From Neocallimastix lanati (nom. inval.) (lineage: Eukaryota > Neocallimastigomycota > Neocallimastigomycetes > Neocallimastigales > Neocallimastigaceae): a stretch of 64,000 bases of DNA. The stretch spans positions 1 to 64,000 of the forward strand of contig JACVTC010000087.1 of NCBI GenBank assembly GCA_016946835.1, written 5' to 3'. The position numbers and the translations under genes were made by a program. The notes below the pieces were generated by a model. It was not told the origin of the DNA. It did not search any database and saw only the letters and a program-made list of their open reading frames with translations. Below, in pieces: positions 10,759 to 22,122 of this stretch (position 1 is the first letter of the stretch; each line of letters starts with the position of its first letter).

Positions 10759-11757
10759 TGTAAGAATCTATAATTATTTTTAACAAAATAATTATATTTT
10801 CTTAGTTAGGTTATAATTAATATAACTTTTATTTAACTCATATTTCATTTATACAATTAATTATAATTAATAATTTATTTAATTATATATTAAGATTTTA
10901 TTTAGTTTAATATTAAAAATTTATTTAATCAAATAATTTTTATACATTTAAAATAATATTAAATTTATTTAATTATTCACTTAATTATTAAATTTATTAG
11001 TTTTAGTTTTCTCTCACTTATTAAATCATAAACTAAAACACTATTCTGTATTTTATCATGTATTCTGTATTCTATCATGTATTCTGTATTGTATTAATCA
11101 TGTATTTTATTATTAATGTATTGTTTTATATTTTTTATGTAAAGTTCTATAAAATAGAACTAAATAGATTAAATTTTAAATTTTATGATCGAAATAATTT
11201 TCATTATTTTATTCTTTTATTTTCGATCATTATACTAGATTAAGTAATCGGTTAATTAAGGTTTTTCCAATTACTTCTTAAAAGTAATCGGTTTTACTTA
11301 ATTAACGCGATGATCGATATGGATAGAATATCGATCAAAAAACTTATCTAGGTTTTTCTTCTAGTCTTTTCCTAGATAAGAGATTTGTTAAGATTAGAAC
11401 CCCTTTTGATTTTAACCTTATTTTGACAAAAAAGTATAAATAAGGCTCTTGAGTTCTCTTTGAGAAATCAAGAGTTATTATTATAACAATTATAATATAA
11501 TAATAATAACAATAAGTTTTAACATTTAAAATTTTTAATAAATAATAAAACAAATTATTTTAATAAAACAAATTTTATAATTAAAACTTTTTCTTATCAA
11601 TTTTAGTGTTTCGTCTATTATAATTCGTTATAATAAACTCGAAAATTAGAAAGAACCATAGGTAAGTATGATTCTTTTCTAAACCTTTAATATTAGCAGT
11701 TAGAGCTAATATTAATGATTAATAATTTAATTATAATTTTTTAATTAAATTATTACA
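10759..11757 (+). repeat. 5' LTR of element B (999 bp)
   Basis: TGTAAGAATC...ATTATTACA. A TATA box tataaata lies at 11435-11442 and the presumed RNA start about 30 bases later, just at the self-priming segment 11470-11482. Confidence 0.93.
11435..11442 (+). promoter_or_regulatory. TATA box of LTR B
   Basis: TATAAATA, repeated in the 3' LTR at 17617-17624 and kept in the reversed solo copies. It places the transcript start near 11465-11470. Confidence 0.65.
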
Positions 11758-11769
11758 ATAATAACTCTT
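11757..11769 (+). promoter_or_regulatory. Self-priming primer site of element B
   Basis: AATAATAACTCTT directly at the LTR end is complementary, 13 of 13, to AAGAGTTATTATT at 11470-11482, which lies about 30 bases downstream of the TATA box. No TGG-type tRNA site follows the LTR. Confidence 0.7.
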
Positions 11770-12129
11770 CTTAGTATAGTTTAATAGAATAGTTAATTAA
11801 TTTAATAATATAATTAATTTCTAGAATCAAGTAGTACAAAATAATTTAGTGTAGTACAATAAAAATTTTTATGATTAATAATAAATAAAATAATATAAAT
11901 TATATAGAATAATCTAGAAATTAAAAAAATAAATTAATATATAGTAAATAAATTAAATATTAAAATATAAGTAGATAATATTAGTAAATCAGATCAAAAA
12001 ATCATTAATTAATAATTTAGTATAGAAATTATAAGAATAAATTAATATAAACCATAAATTAAATATTAAAAAATAAGTAAATAGTAATAATTAGTTGGAT
12101 AAATAATTAAAATCATAAAAAATTAAAAG

Positions 12130-12390
12130 AATAGATATATAGTAATAAATAATAATAAATAATAATAAATAATAATAAATAATAATAAATAATAATAAAT
12201 AATAAATAATAATAAATAATAATAAATAATAATAAATAATAATAAATAATAATAAATAATAATAAATAATAAATAATAATAAATAATAATAAATAATAAT
12301 AAATAATAATAAATAATAATAAATAATAATAAATAATGATAGTAAATAATAAATGATAAATGATAAATGATAAATGATAAATAATAAAAA
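12130..12390. repeat. AAT/AAAT microsatellite in leader of B
   Basis: A long run of aataataaat-type units followed by a few aaatgat units. It creates long but meaningless Tyr/Leu/Ile open frames on the minus strand. Confidence 0.95.
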
Positions 12391-12579
12391 AAATTAAACA
12401 ACAATAAATAGCAATAATAAAATAAATAATAACAATAATAAGAACACATAAATACACTAACATATGTTTACATGATTTTAGGGAAATAGAACTGGAAGAA
12501 GTAGGCCAAGGAAACAATATAGAAGAACCAAGACTTAGTACAGACCTTAGAAGCAGAAGTGTGTTAGCATCTAGGTAAC

Positions 12580-12720
12580 AGTTTCCGGATTAAGTTTATC
12601 TGTCATAGGCAGCGATCTAGGCAGCTCTGGACTGGCCTATCCGATGTGTGGTAGGTTGCAATCGTGGTGTACGCGGGAACATGACACCAGTAATAGGCAA
12701 GCTGCTCCCGTCATTAAGTA
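12580..12720 (+). other. Conserved structured leader segment, element B
   Basis: A GC-richer block about 170-310 bases upstream of gag. It aligns in blocks with 42148-42275 in the leader of element G: TTTCCGG followed by TAAGTTTA, gctctggactg, a catgacNcc block, and aggcaagctgc. Between the second and third blocks both copies can form a hairpin from different bases (here ggccta/taggtt), which suggests that structure is conserved. Possible roles are packaging, dimerisation or translation of the unspliced RNA; I cannot tell which. Confidence 0.6.
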
Positions 12721-12888
12721 CATACTACTGTTTACTGCTAACGTGCTTCTGGAAAATCGTCTGGAAATGCTTGAGTATTTTCTTATTCAACTGTTTTCTT
12801 TCGCCAAAACTTCCTAACTATGACCTTATAATCATAATAAACATATATATATATTTCATAGTTAATATAATTTATAATTTAGGTAAAA

Positions 12889-14250
12889 ATGGAATCCAAT
12901 AGTAATAACGCCCAAATTCCAAGTGAAGTTGAATCCTCAAAGCTTATAACAGCTTTAACAGAATTTATTCCTACCTTCTTTTCCCCCAACGGAGTGTTAT
13001 CCAAGGACTTAGCTGATAACAACAAACTTAACGTTAATGAGCTCCTGGAACAGAGTGAATTGTTTTTTAAAAAACATCCCAACTCTTTTTCCACGGACGA
13101 CTTAAAAATTTCTTATGTTATCAGCATGTTACATGGACCTCCAAAGAAATGGGGACTTTCATTGAAGGCTGATGGGACTTTAAATTCGTTAAGCTATGAC
13201 ACCTTTAAAGATATTTTGATAAGCAATTTTGGGGATACTAAAGAACAGAAGGATGTTCTTATTGAACAACTTCTAAACTTAAAACAACTTCATTTAGGAA
13301 GAGCCGCATTATATACTATTGAATTTCGAAGGTTAGCTGGACGTATTGGATGGCCGGACGATGTATTCATTGACCTAATCAAAAGAGGTCTTCTTGAGGA
13401 TGTTAAAACAGAGTTCAATAAATTAGACAAACCTAAAAGTTTATTTGAGGCAAAAAATTCTATTATCAATATTGATAGAAAATGTTTACTTAAGCAAAAA
13501 GTAAAGACCAATGACTACAAGCCAAAGAGTAGTAAATCTTTCAAACGAAAAAGAAACGAAACTAACATGACCGAAAACAAATTTAAACGCAATAAGCACC
13601 ATAAGGGACGAGACAATGGAAGTATTTTATCAGCAAATTACACCCCAAGTCATAATAATAAAATGACTACAACTTTCTTGTTAACCGTTAATAACAAAAA
13701 GATTAAAACCAGAATCCTTATTGACTCGGGCTCTGCTAGAAGTTATCTCTGCAAAAGCTTCGTAACAGCAAACAAAATTCCTTATTCAAACCTCTCAAAT
13801 ACGATCAATGTAAAACTTCCTAATGAAAAGAATATGGCTATAAAACAAGTTACAAAACGTCTTAAGCTTACTTTCATGGACCATACGGAAACATTTGAAT
13901 TCTTTATAGCCAATTTACAACTTCAAGACGTATCTGCAATCCTTGGAAGAGATTGGTTAAATCTTCATTCTCCTTACATTGACTATAAGAATAATAAAAT
14001 CTATTTCTTGGAATCTCACTGTTTTAGTCATTGTCCTTCCGCTAAGGGTAATAAGTTTGTTTTCCATTCATCAGATATTACTGCTTCTCTCTTACCCAGT
14101 ACTGAATCTGAACATAAGGGAGAAACTTCTCTTGATTCAATAATTCCAGATTCCATACCTGAAGACGAACTTAGCGATATGAACATTTGCGCTGCTTTAG
14201 TTCACAATAGTGAAATTAAGAATACCAAAAGAAATAAAAAAAATAATTAA
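12889..14250 (+). CDS. gag: Gag and protease part of element B
   Basis: A 453-residue frame from an ATG. Residues 1-200 are a Retrotrans_gag-type capsid ('F-F-K-K-H-P', 'M-L-H-G-P-P-K-K-W'). Instead of a CCHC knuckle there is a strongly basic stretch at residues about 205-245, as expected for Tf1-like elements. Residues about 260-370 form the aspartic protease with the ordinary D-S-G-S loop ('I-L-I-D-S-G-S-A') and 'I-L-G-R-D-W-L'. This is unlike elements A, I, F and M, which keep the knuckle and have Cys in the loop. The frame is followed by RT in a different frame; whether this is programmed or decay is not clear. Confidence 0.82.
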   Translation: MESNSNNAQIPSEVESSKLITALTEFIPTFFSPNGVLSKDLADNNKLNVNELLEQSELFFKKHPNSFSTDDLKISYVISMLHGPPKKWGLSLKADGTLNSLSYDTFKDILISNFGDTKEQKDVLIEQLLNLKQLHLGRAALYTIEFRRLAGRIGWPDDVFIDLIKRGLLEDVKTEFNKLDKPKSLFEAKNSIINIDRKCLLKQKVKTNDYKPKSSKSFKRKRNETNMTENKFKRNKHHKGRDNGSILSANYTPSHNNKMTTTFLLTVNNKKIKTRILIDSGSARSYLCKSFVTANKIPYSNLSNTINVKLPNEKNMAIKQVTKRLKLTFMDHTETFEFFIANLQLQDVSAILGRDWLNLHSPYIDYKNNKIYFLESHCFSHCPSAKGNKFVFHSSDITASLLPSTESEHKGETSLDSIIPDSIPEDELSDMNICAALVHNSEIKNTKRNKKNN

Positions 14251-16932
14251 AAAATATTATTATGACCTTTGTATTGTATTTGAAAAGAAAGAAGCTGATA
14301 AACTCCCTCCACACCGTGTTTATGATATATCCATTGATTTAGTTCCCGGTGCTCAACTTTATTTTGGACCAATTTATTCGTTGACTGTTGAAGAAAAGAA
14401 GGCACTTCGTGAATACATTAAGGAAAACCTTACTAAAGGATTCATTAGAAAATCAAAATCTCCTGCTGGTGCCCCGGTGCTATTTGTTAGAAAACGTGAC
14501 GGTTCTCTTAGACTTTGTGTTGACTATAGAAAGCTCAATTCTATCACCATTAGAAACAGTTATCCAATTCCTAGGATATCTGATTTGATAGAATCATTTA
14601 AAGGTGCTATTATTTTCTCTCGGCTTGACTTAAGATCTGCCTATAACTTAGTTCGTGTCAAGAAAGGCCATGAATACCTTACTGCTTTTCGTACTCCTTT
14701 TGGTCATTTTGAATACCGTGTAATGCCTTTTGGTTTACGTAATGCACCTTCGGTTTTTCAACGCTTTATCCAAGACATTTTTTCTGATGATATTGGCTTG
14801 TTTCTCTTTGTCTACTTAGATGACATTATAATATATTCGAAAAACCTTACTGAACATATTAAACATGTTCATCATGTCCTTTCCTTGTTAGTCAAAAATG
14901 GTCTCTATGTAAAACTAGAAAAATGTGAATTTCACGTTCCTGTAACTACTTTTTTAGGGTTTGTTGTATCAATAAATGGCCTTTCTATGGATAAAAACAA
15001 AGTAAAATCAATTCTTGAATGGCCTACTCCAAAAAACATGAATGAACTTCAAAGTTTCCTCGGACTCTGTAACTACTATAGGAAATTCATAAAGAATTTC
15101 GCCATAATTATGGAACCCTTAAGAATACTCCTCAAGAAGAATAACGAGTTCAAATGGAATGATGATGCTGAGAATGCCTTCAAAAAATTAAAACTTGCTT
15201 TTACCACAGACGAAATCCTTATCTACCCCGATCCAGATAAGGAATTCACTGTTGAAACTGATGCCAGTGATTTTGCTGTGGGTTGCATTCTTTCTCAAAT
15301 CAGTGACAAGGATAACGAACTTCACCCTGTCGCTTTTCATTCTAGGTCTTTGTCATCTTCTGAATTAAATTATACAATATATGACAAGGAACTACTCGCT
15401 ATTATCACCGCTTTTGAAACCTGGCGTCACCACCTTGAAGGGGCTAAGTTTCCTGTTCAAATCATTACCGATCACAGGAATTTATTATATTTTAAAAAAG
15501 CCTCAACATTTAAACCAACGCCAGATAAGATGGAGCCTCTTTCTTTCTAAGTTTGACTTTAGGATTTCGTTCAGACCTGGATCAAGGTGTGGTAAACCAG
15601 ATTCGTTGTCGAGACGTCCGGATTATAATTCCGTGGTTTCCCTCCACAACAAAGATCGTCCTTTATTGGATGATAATGCCTTCTGTTGTGCAAACACTGA
15701 TAATATTAGTAGTTTGATTGATGCCCAAACGGCTGACACATATTGCAAATCTATTTTAGAAAAGATTAAAACTAAGTCAAACACAGTTAAAAGTTCTTTA
15801 TTTTCTTTAAATGAAGGGGTCTTACATTTCCAAAACAGAATCATCGTCCCATCCACTTTAAGAGCAAGAATTTTGAAATCTTTTCATGACTCACCCACCA
15901 ACGGACACCAAGGTATTGACAAAACTCTTGATAAAATCAAGAGATACTACTGGTGGCCTAATATGAAGAAAGATATTCATAATTATGTACTTTCTTGTTC
16001 AACTTGTGCTAGGTGTAAAATTCGTAGACATAAACCCTACGGAAAAAATTTAACCGTTGCCTGTTCCCAATAAACCATGGGAAATTATTGGGGTTGATTT
16101 TATAGTTTCGTTACCTAGTTCACAAGATTGCACATGTATTATGGTGGTTTCGGATCACTTAACAAAGATGATCCATTTAGTTCCTTGCTCCGACGTCCCT
16201 TCCGCTGACCTGACCGCCAAGATGCTCCTTTACAACGTTTTTCGGTATCATGGATTCCCTAAAATCATTGTCTCTGATCATGGCTCCCAGTTCTCTTCTG
16301 AATTTTGGACCTCACTCTGCTCAGCTCTAAATACTAAGCCAAGACTCGCTACTGCTCATCACCAACAAACAAATGGTCAAGTCGAAAGGGCTAATTCCGT
16401 AATCGAACAATATTTACGATGCTACTGTTCTACTGCCCAAAATGAATGGTGCTTTTATCTACCTCTTTGTGAAATGGCTTATAACAACTCATTTCACAAA
16501 TCTATAAACATGTCGCCTTTCTGTGCAAATTATGGTTTTAATCCAGTATGCAATATTGACTCTCCTCCTGTTCTTTTAAAAGATAATGCCTCTGTACTTA
16601 CTAGGGATTGGTCTGCCCATTTTGATGCCCTTAAAAAGCACCTTATCAAAGCTAAAGAAGATTTCAAAAAGTTTGGTGACTCTAGGAAAGCTTCTGGTCC
16701 TACTTTCCATGTTAACGACATGATTTGGTTGAAAAGGTATTACTTCTCCAATGAACCTGCAAAAAAGCTTTCTAACCAGTATCTTGGACCCTTTAAGGTC
16801 ATAGAAGTGAGGGAAAGAATGAACTACCGGCTTGAATTACCAGAAAATCTTCATTTACACCCGGTATTTCATATCTCGCAGTTGGAGCCTTATACTGAAA
16901 GAGACATAGGATTAAAGGAACCATCACCATAA
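14251..16932 (+). pseudogene. pol: RT-RNase H-integrase of element B (broken)
   Basis: Domains in order: RT with 'P-P-H-R-V-Y-D' entry motif, 'V-M-P-F-G-L-R-N-A-P' and 'Y-L-D-D' near 14815; RNase H with 'E-T-D-A-S-D-F-A-V-G' near 15255; integrase with HHCC zinc domain ('H-D-S-P..G-H-Q-G' and 'C-S-T-C', 15887-16015) and catalytic core 'G-V-D-F-I-V', 'V-S-D-H-G-S-Q-F', 'N-G-Q-V-E-R'. It ends 'H-P-V-F-H-I-S-Q-L-E-P-Y' with no chromodomain behind it. Entry motif and RT signature resemble those of chromovirus P. About two breaks within this part. Confidence 0.85.
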
Positions 16933-16941
16933 AGGGAGCAA

Positions 16942-17939
16942 TGTAAGAATCTATAATTATTTTTAACAAAATAATTATATTTTCTTAGTTAGGTTATAAT
17001 TAATATAACTTTTATTTAACTCATATTTCATTTATACAATTAATTATAATTAATAATTTATTTAATTATATATTAAGATTTTATTTAGTTTAATATTAAA
17101 AATTTATTTAATTAAATAATTTTTATACATTTAAAATAATATTAAATTTATTTAATTATTCACTTAATTATTAAATTTATTAGTTTTAGTTTTCTCTCAC
17201 TTATTAAATCATAAACTAAAACACTATTCTGTTTTTTATCATGTATTCTGTATTCTATCATGTATTCTGTATTGTATTAATCATGTATTTTATTATTAAT
17301 GTATTGTTTTATATTTTTTATGTAAAGTTCTATAAAAAGAACTAAATAGATTAAATTTTAAATTTTATGATCGAAATAATTTTCATTATTTTATTCTTTT
17401 ATTTTCGATCATTATACTAGATTAAGTAATCGGTTAATTAAGGTTTTTCCAATTACTTCTTAAAAGTAATCGGTTTTACTTAATTAACGCGATGATCGAT
17501 ATGGATAGAATATCGATCAAAAAACTTATCTAGGTTTTTCTTCTAGTCTTTTCCTAGATAAGAGATTTGTTAAGATTAGAACCCCTTTTGATTTTAACCT
17601 TATTTTGACAAAAAAGTATAAATAAGGCTCTTGAGTTCTCTTTGAGAAATCAAGAGTTATTATTATAACAATTATAATATAATAATAATAACAATAAGTT
17701 TTAACATTTAAAAATTTTAATAAAAAATAAAACAAATTATTTTAATAAAACAAATTTTATAATTAAAACTTTTCCTTATCAATTTTTGTGTTTCGTCTAT
17801 TATAATTCGTTATAATAAACTCGAAAATTAGAAAGAACCATAGGTAAGTATGATTCTTTTCTAAACCTTTAATATTAGCAGTTAGAGCTAATATTAATGA
17901 TTAATAATTTAATTATAATTTTTTAATTAAATTATTACA
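16942..17939 (+). repeat. 3' LTR of element B (998 bp)
   Basis: Starts ten bases after the coding region, behind the purine run aaagggagca. Very similar to the 5' LTR. Confidence 0.93.
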
Positions 17940-17942
17940 TTT

Positions 17943-18864
17943 TGTTAAGGAATGAACAAATAATGTTAATTTTATTATTTTTCATAAAAATAACTTAACC
18001 ACTAAAATTAAATTATTTATTTCCTTACTTGGGGAACTTTCTTATGTTCTATTACTGACAAATTATTACTAATATTTAATTTATTATTATTAATATAAAT
18101 TCTTTATTAATATTAATACTTTATTATTAAAATTAATACTATATTATTAATATCAATATTATTATCAATATCTAGTTTTATTAATATGATTTATTCTATC
18201 AATATTTTATTATTAAAGAAAATTTTATTTTACAAATATTACTAATACAGATTATTTATTATTAATAAAAATTAATATAATTAATAATGATTTAAAAATA
18301 TTTTACTTAAATCCATGATCCTTGTCATTAAAATTAGTAATACTTCCTTCCAAAATACACCCTATTTATAATAAGATTAATAATAGATAATAATCTAAAA
18401 TACTTTTATTTAAAAATAGTATAAAATTAAATAATACTCTATTACTAATAGTTCTGTAAAAGTAATAAAATTATTTTTAAAATATATTATCACTACAATT
18501 AATAATAAATAGTTTAGAATTTAATAATATGTAATAATTATTTATTATAATAAAATAGATTATGAATTTATAATTTAAATACAATTCAAACATGTAACTC
18601 TAAGATATTCTAAAGAAATGGCTTGACCATTTCTAACGATAAAAAAAATATAAATAGATGAGAAAATTGTATTTTAGAAAAATAATCTGAAGAAAAAAAT
18701 ATAATCTTATTAAAGAAATTAATTTATTTTTAGTTTTTAATTGAATAATTTTTATTAAATAAATAAATAAAATATTTTAAAAAAAAGATATATTTTAATT
18801 TTTAATTTTTTTTATTTTAGTGTTTATTTCTATATTTATTATTATTCTGTCCCGAACCTCAACA
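17943..18864 (+). repeat. Solo LTR H (922 bp)
   Basis: TGTTAAGGAATG...CCTCAACA, with a TATA-like tataaata near 18650. No coding sequence and no second copy in the window. The left neighbour was A's 3' LTR (spacer tttt) before element B split off the junction; the right spacer to LTR I is ttt. Its ends resemble those of families G and K (TGGTAAAG..., ...CGAACCATAACA). Confidence 0.75.
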
Positions 18865-18867
18865 TTT

Positions 18868-20874
18868 TGATACAGATTGGAATTCTTAAGCATAAAATTA
18901 TTAGAAAGCTTGAATAATATGTTAAAATTAAGATATAAAATAGTTTTATGATCAATAACGTTACTAGGATAATATGTTGAATTATATATTAATAATCCAA
19001 CAATAATTAATTAATAATAATATAATTAAAATAATATAAGATAAATAGTTAAGTTATTTAAACACTTAATATCTAAGAATATTTTAAATAATAATTTCCT
19101 TGAAGGATTTATGAAAATATTTATTTATTGAATTATTAGTATATAATTATTGTAAATACAATAACCTTACAAAGAACATAAAAGATAGATTTTTATATCT
19201 TTCTTTTATACTTTGTAAGTTACATAATAATAGTATTTAATTATAAGATAATAATAATATAGTAAAATGAATATTAATAAAATATTAAAATAATAACAAT
19301 ATCGATATGTTTAAAATATTTAATATAATTAAATAAATTTAATTTGTATAATTAATTTGAATAATTAAAAATAGTAATTAATATATATGATATAAACATA
19401 TATATAAATATAATATAAATAAATACATGTGACGTCATATGTAAATAATTGAAATTATTAATATAAATCTTATTTATTAATATTTTCAGAATTATTAGGC
19501 CTAAGATAATTCTTTAAATATTAAATAAGAATTTATATTAATTATTAATTAAATGTATATTGAAATGTGAATAACTGAAATTGAGATTTCAATTCAGTTA
19601 TAATTTCAACATAATATCTAACCTATTCAACAACAAATTAATAAATTAAAATTTGAAATTAAAATCATAATAAAAAAATTTATTTAAATTAAATTCTAAA
19701 ACTCGAAATTATACTTTAATTCTATTTTAATTTTTAAAATAATGAAATACTAATGTTAATTAATTTCTCTTTTTAATTAAAAGTAAATAGTTTGTAAACA
19801 ATTTTCTCTTTTTTTTATTATTTTGAATTCTTTGTTTATAATAATTCTTGTATTAATTGTTTATTTGTTTATTTTATTGTTTATTTTTATAAATATAATT
19901 ATTCTTAATTATTTTATTATTAAAAATTGTAAATACTTTAAATTATTGTAAAAATATAAATACTTGTAAATATTTTATAAAATTAATTTCTCGTTGTTAT
20001 TAGAAATGTAATAAAAAAATAATAACCAAATATTATATTAATAAATAATAATAAAAATTAATAAATAATAATAAAAAAAATTAATAAATAATAATAAAAA
20101 TTAATAAATATAATAATAAAAATTAATTCTAAACACAAAAGAAATGTATAATTTTGAAAAATTAATAACAATTCAGTGTTAAGCTAGAATAATAATAACT
20201 TAATTATTAATAATAATAACATAAATTCATTTATATTAAATTTTATATTAATTCAAACTTGATACATCTATTATCACTTTTGAAGTAATAACTTCAAATT
20301 AAAATAATAGAATCGTTTGTCATTTTTGTGATGCAGTATTTAAATAAAAAGAGAATATTATCAAGAAATAAAATTAAATATAATAAATAATTAGTTAAAT
20401 TATATATGTATATTATAATAATAAATAGTAATATAAAAATTATTAAATTTATTTAATTAGTTAATAGCCAATAGGATTTAATTTATAGTAAATTAGAAAT
20501 TAGAAATATAAAAGAAAAATTATTATAATTCTTTAAAGAAAAAGAGAGGTTTTTTTATTTGGAAAAAAATAGAGATAAATTGGTTAAAATAAATATATTT
20601 GGGGAATATATTTATTTATCAAAAATTTTAATAGTAATAAGTTAGTTAGAAATAAATAATTAATAAGATCTTTAATAACATTTTATTATAAAATTTGTAT
20701 TACGACATAAATAATTTAAATAAATAAATAAAACGACAAAACTATAATTTTTTTTATATTTTGTTTTAATATTAACGTGTATTGTAATTATATATTTTTA
20801 TATTAGAATATATTTTTATTTAATACAATCTTGCTAACCACAAAAACATTGATACTTATAAAAATAACGTATCA
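18868..20874 (+). repeat. 5' LTR of element I (about 1310 bp plus insertion)
   Basis: Starts TGATACAG and ends CGTATCA, so TGATAC/GTATCA form inverted ends. No second copy is present to confirm the boundaries; the right end is fixed by the primer site five bases later, the left end by the T-rich junction to H. Confidence 0.7.
18920..19611 (-). repeat. Solo LTR of family D (692 bp)
   Basis: Reversed copy of Z's LTR with a perfect duplication taata at 18915-18919 and 19612-19616. Confidence 0.92.
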
Positions 20875-20879
20875 AAATT

Positions 20880-20896
20880 TGGCGCCCAACGTGGGG
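20880..20896 (+). promoter_or_regulatory. Primer site for tRNA-Lys(CUU)-type primer
   Basis: TGGCGCCCAACGTGGGG is the known Lys1,2 primer-binding sequence (complement of the 3' end of metazoan tRNA-Lys CUU), used for example by Mason-Pfizer virus and foamy viruses. ATCTTGCT in the LTR (20828-20835) pairs with AGCAAGAT (20901-20908), closing a stem around it. Confidence 0.8.
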
Positions 20897-21037
20897 GGAA
20901 AGCAAGATCAAATAAATTAATATGAAAATAATAAGAAAATTATAATTACAATATAATTATCATAATAGAATACTTTTTTTTTATATATAATCATTCATTT
21001 ATTTTTCTTTTTTTTTATCAAGTAATTATTTTTTACA

Positions 21038-21936
21038 ATGTTTGACGCTACTAAACTGCAAAGGAAGCTACCACATCTGGCTGATTATGGAAAAGATGTA
21101 GACAGCTGGATGACCGACTTTGTTAAGATAATGGAGCTTTATGATATAATGGAACCAAGGCAAATTTTTATTTGGGTAAAGGAAGCTGTGGAAGAAGATA
21201 TTCAAGGAGCGTTACAATCATTGGTAGTCAGACGAGGGGATGAAATGAGATATCCCACATTTAAAGAAATTCAAAATACAATTGAAGAACATTTGCACAT
21301 TACAGAAAATGATAAATGTGCAGTTCTCAAAACAATACAAATAAATCAAGAAGAATCAATTAAAAAGTTTAATTACAGATATAAAAAATTATATAATAAA
21401 CTCAGTTTAGAATATAGAAGACTTATATCTGTAAAGGACTACACGAATGCTATTAGCTCCCGTGTATTTCCATGCTCAAGAGTTATGGTTGCAGAATGTG
21501 ATACAATAAATGAGGCGTGCAAAATTGCAGAAGTAGCTGAGGAGACTGAAAAAGAAATAGCAAATATAAATCAAAGAAATGAAATTAATAATATGAGGAA
21601 TCATATTATGTTTACTCAGAATCAGCCGGATAATAGCTTAATAATGATAAAGAACATGACAACCAAATGTTTAACAATAATAAATTTAATACAAATAATA
21701 TGATTCAATCCTTTAATTATCAAAATGGAAATAATCACAACAATGGGATAGAAAATAATAATGTCAGTAATACATTAGTAACTAATAAAAACTCAATTAA
21801 CAATAATAATAACAACCATGTGAATTGTTACCGTTGCACAATGAATGGACATAGAGCTTCAGAATGTCCTTATACGTTTAAGCAATTGGCTGAATTGGAA
21901 GAAAAAGGATTGCTCAATAAACATTTAAACCAATAG
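21038..21936 (+). pseudogene. gag: Gag of element I (broken, about one break)
   Basis: Capsid region of the A/I/M/N type ('M-F-D-A-T-K-L-Q-R-K-L-P', 'W-V-K-E-A-V-E-E-D', 'D-K-C-A-V-L', 'Y-K-K-L-Y', 'S-S-R-V-F-P-C-S'), then an Asn-rich linker and a CCHC knuckle 'C-Y-R-C..G-H-R-A-S-E-C-P' at about 21829-21870 followed by 'F-K-Q-L-A-E-L-E-E-K-G'. The start ATG is preceded by a T-rich leader. The closest sister Gag is that of M. Confidence 0.82.
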
Positions 21937-21957
21937 ATGGGAGAAGGACAACTTCCA
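21924..21957 (+). promoter_or_regulatory. -1 frameshift signal, element I
   Basis: TTTAAAC (21924-21930), gag stop at 21934-21936, then stem TGGGAG (21938-21943)/CTTCCA (21952-21957) with loop AAGGACAA, 7 bases after the heptamer. Pol is in the -1 frame. Confidence 0.75.
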
Positions 21958-22019
21958 TTAACCAAACCAATAAAATAATATTCAAAAATAATGACTCATA
22001 TAATAATAATAATAAAACA

Positions 22020-22084
22020 ATGTTCAAAAATAATGACTCATATAATAATAATAATAATAAAATAATGTTCAAAAATAACGACTC

Positions 22085-22122
<38 letters not shown>

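Larger units (their letters stand above)
10759..17939 (+). mobile_element. Element B, self-priming Ty3/gypsy (Tf1-like)
   Basis: LTR retrotransposon with two LTRs of 999 and 998 bp that differ at fewer than about ten places, and a perfect 5-bp target duplication ttttg (10754-10758, 17940-17944). Order: LTR, self-priming site, long leader with a microsatellite and a structured segment, gag-protease, RT-RNase H-integrase, LTR. Recent insertion, but the coding region is broken in about three places. Reversed solo LTRs of this family lie at 35792, 38371 and 63765. Confidence 0.93.

Noticed and set aside
12113-12517. Two long minus-strand open frames rich in Tyr, Leu and Ile
   Set aside because: They are translations of the aataaat microsatellite in the leader of element B and have no domain-like composition.
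12580-12720. Hammerhead or other known self-cleaving ribozyme in the leader of B and G
   Set aside because: I could not find the hammerhead core bases, and no other ribozyme consensus was recognisable by eye.
14200-14260. Overlap of two frames in element B as a programmed frameshift
   Set aside because: It is not in the -1 sense and lacks the heptamer-plus-hairpin module seen in the other elements; decay is at least as likely.
18865-18868. A clean 5-bp duplication around solo LTR H
   Set aside because: Only a run of T is shared by the two sides, which is too little to count as a defined duplication.
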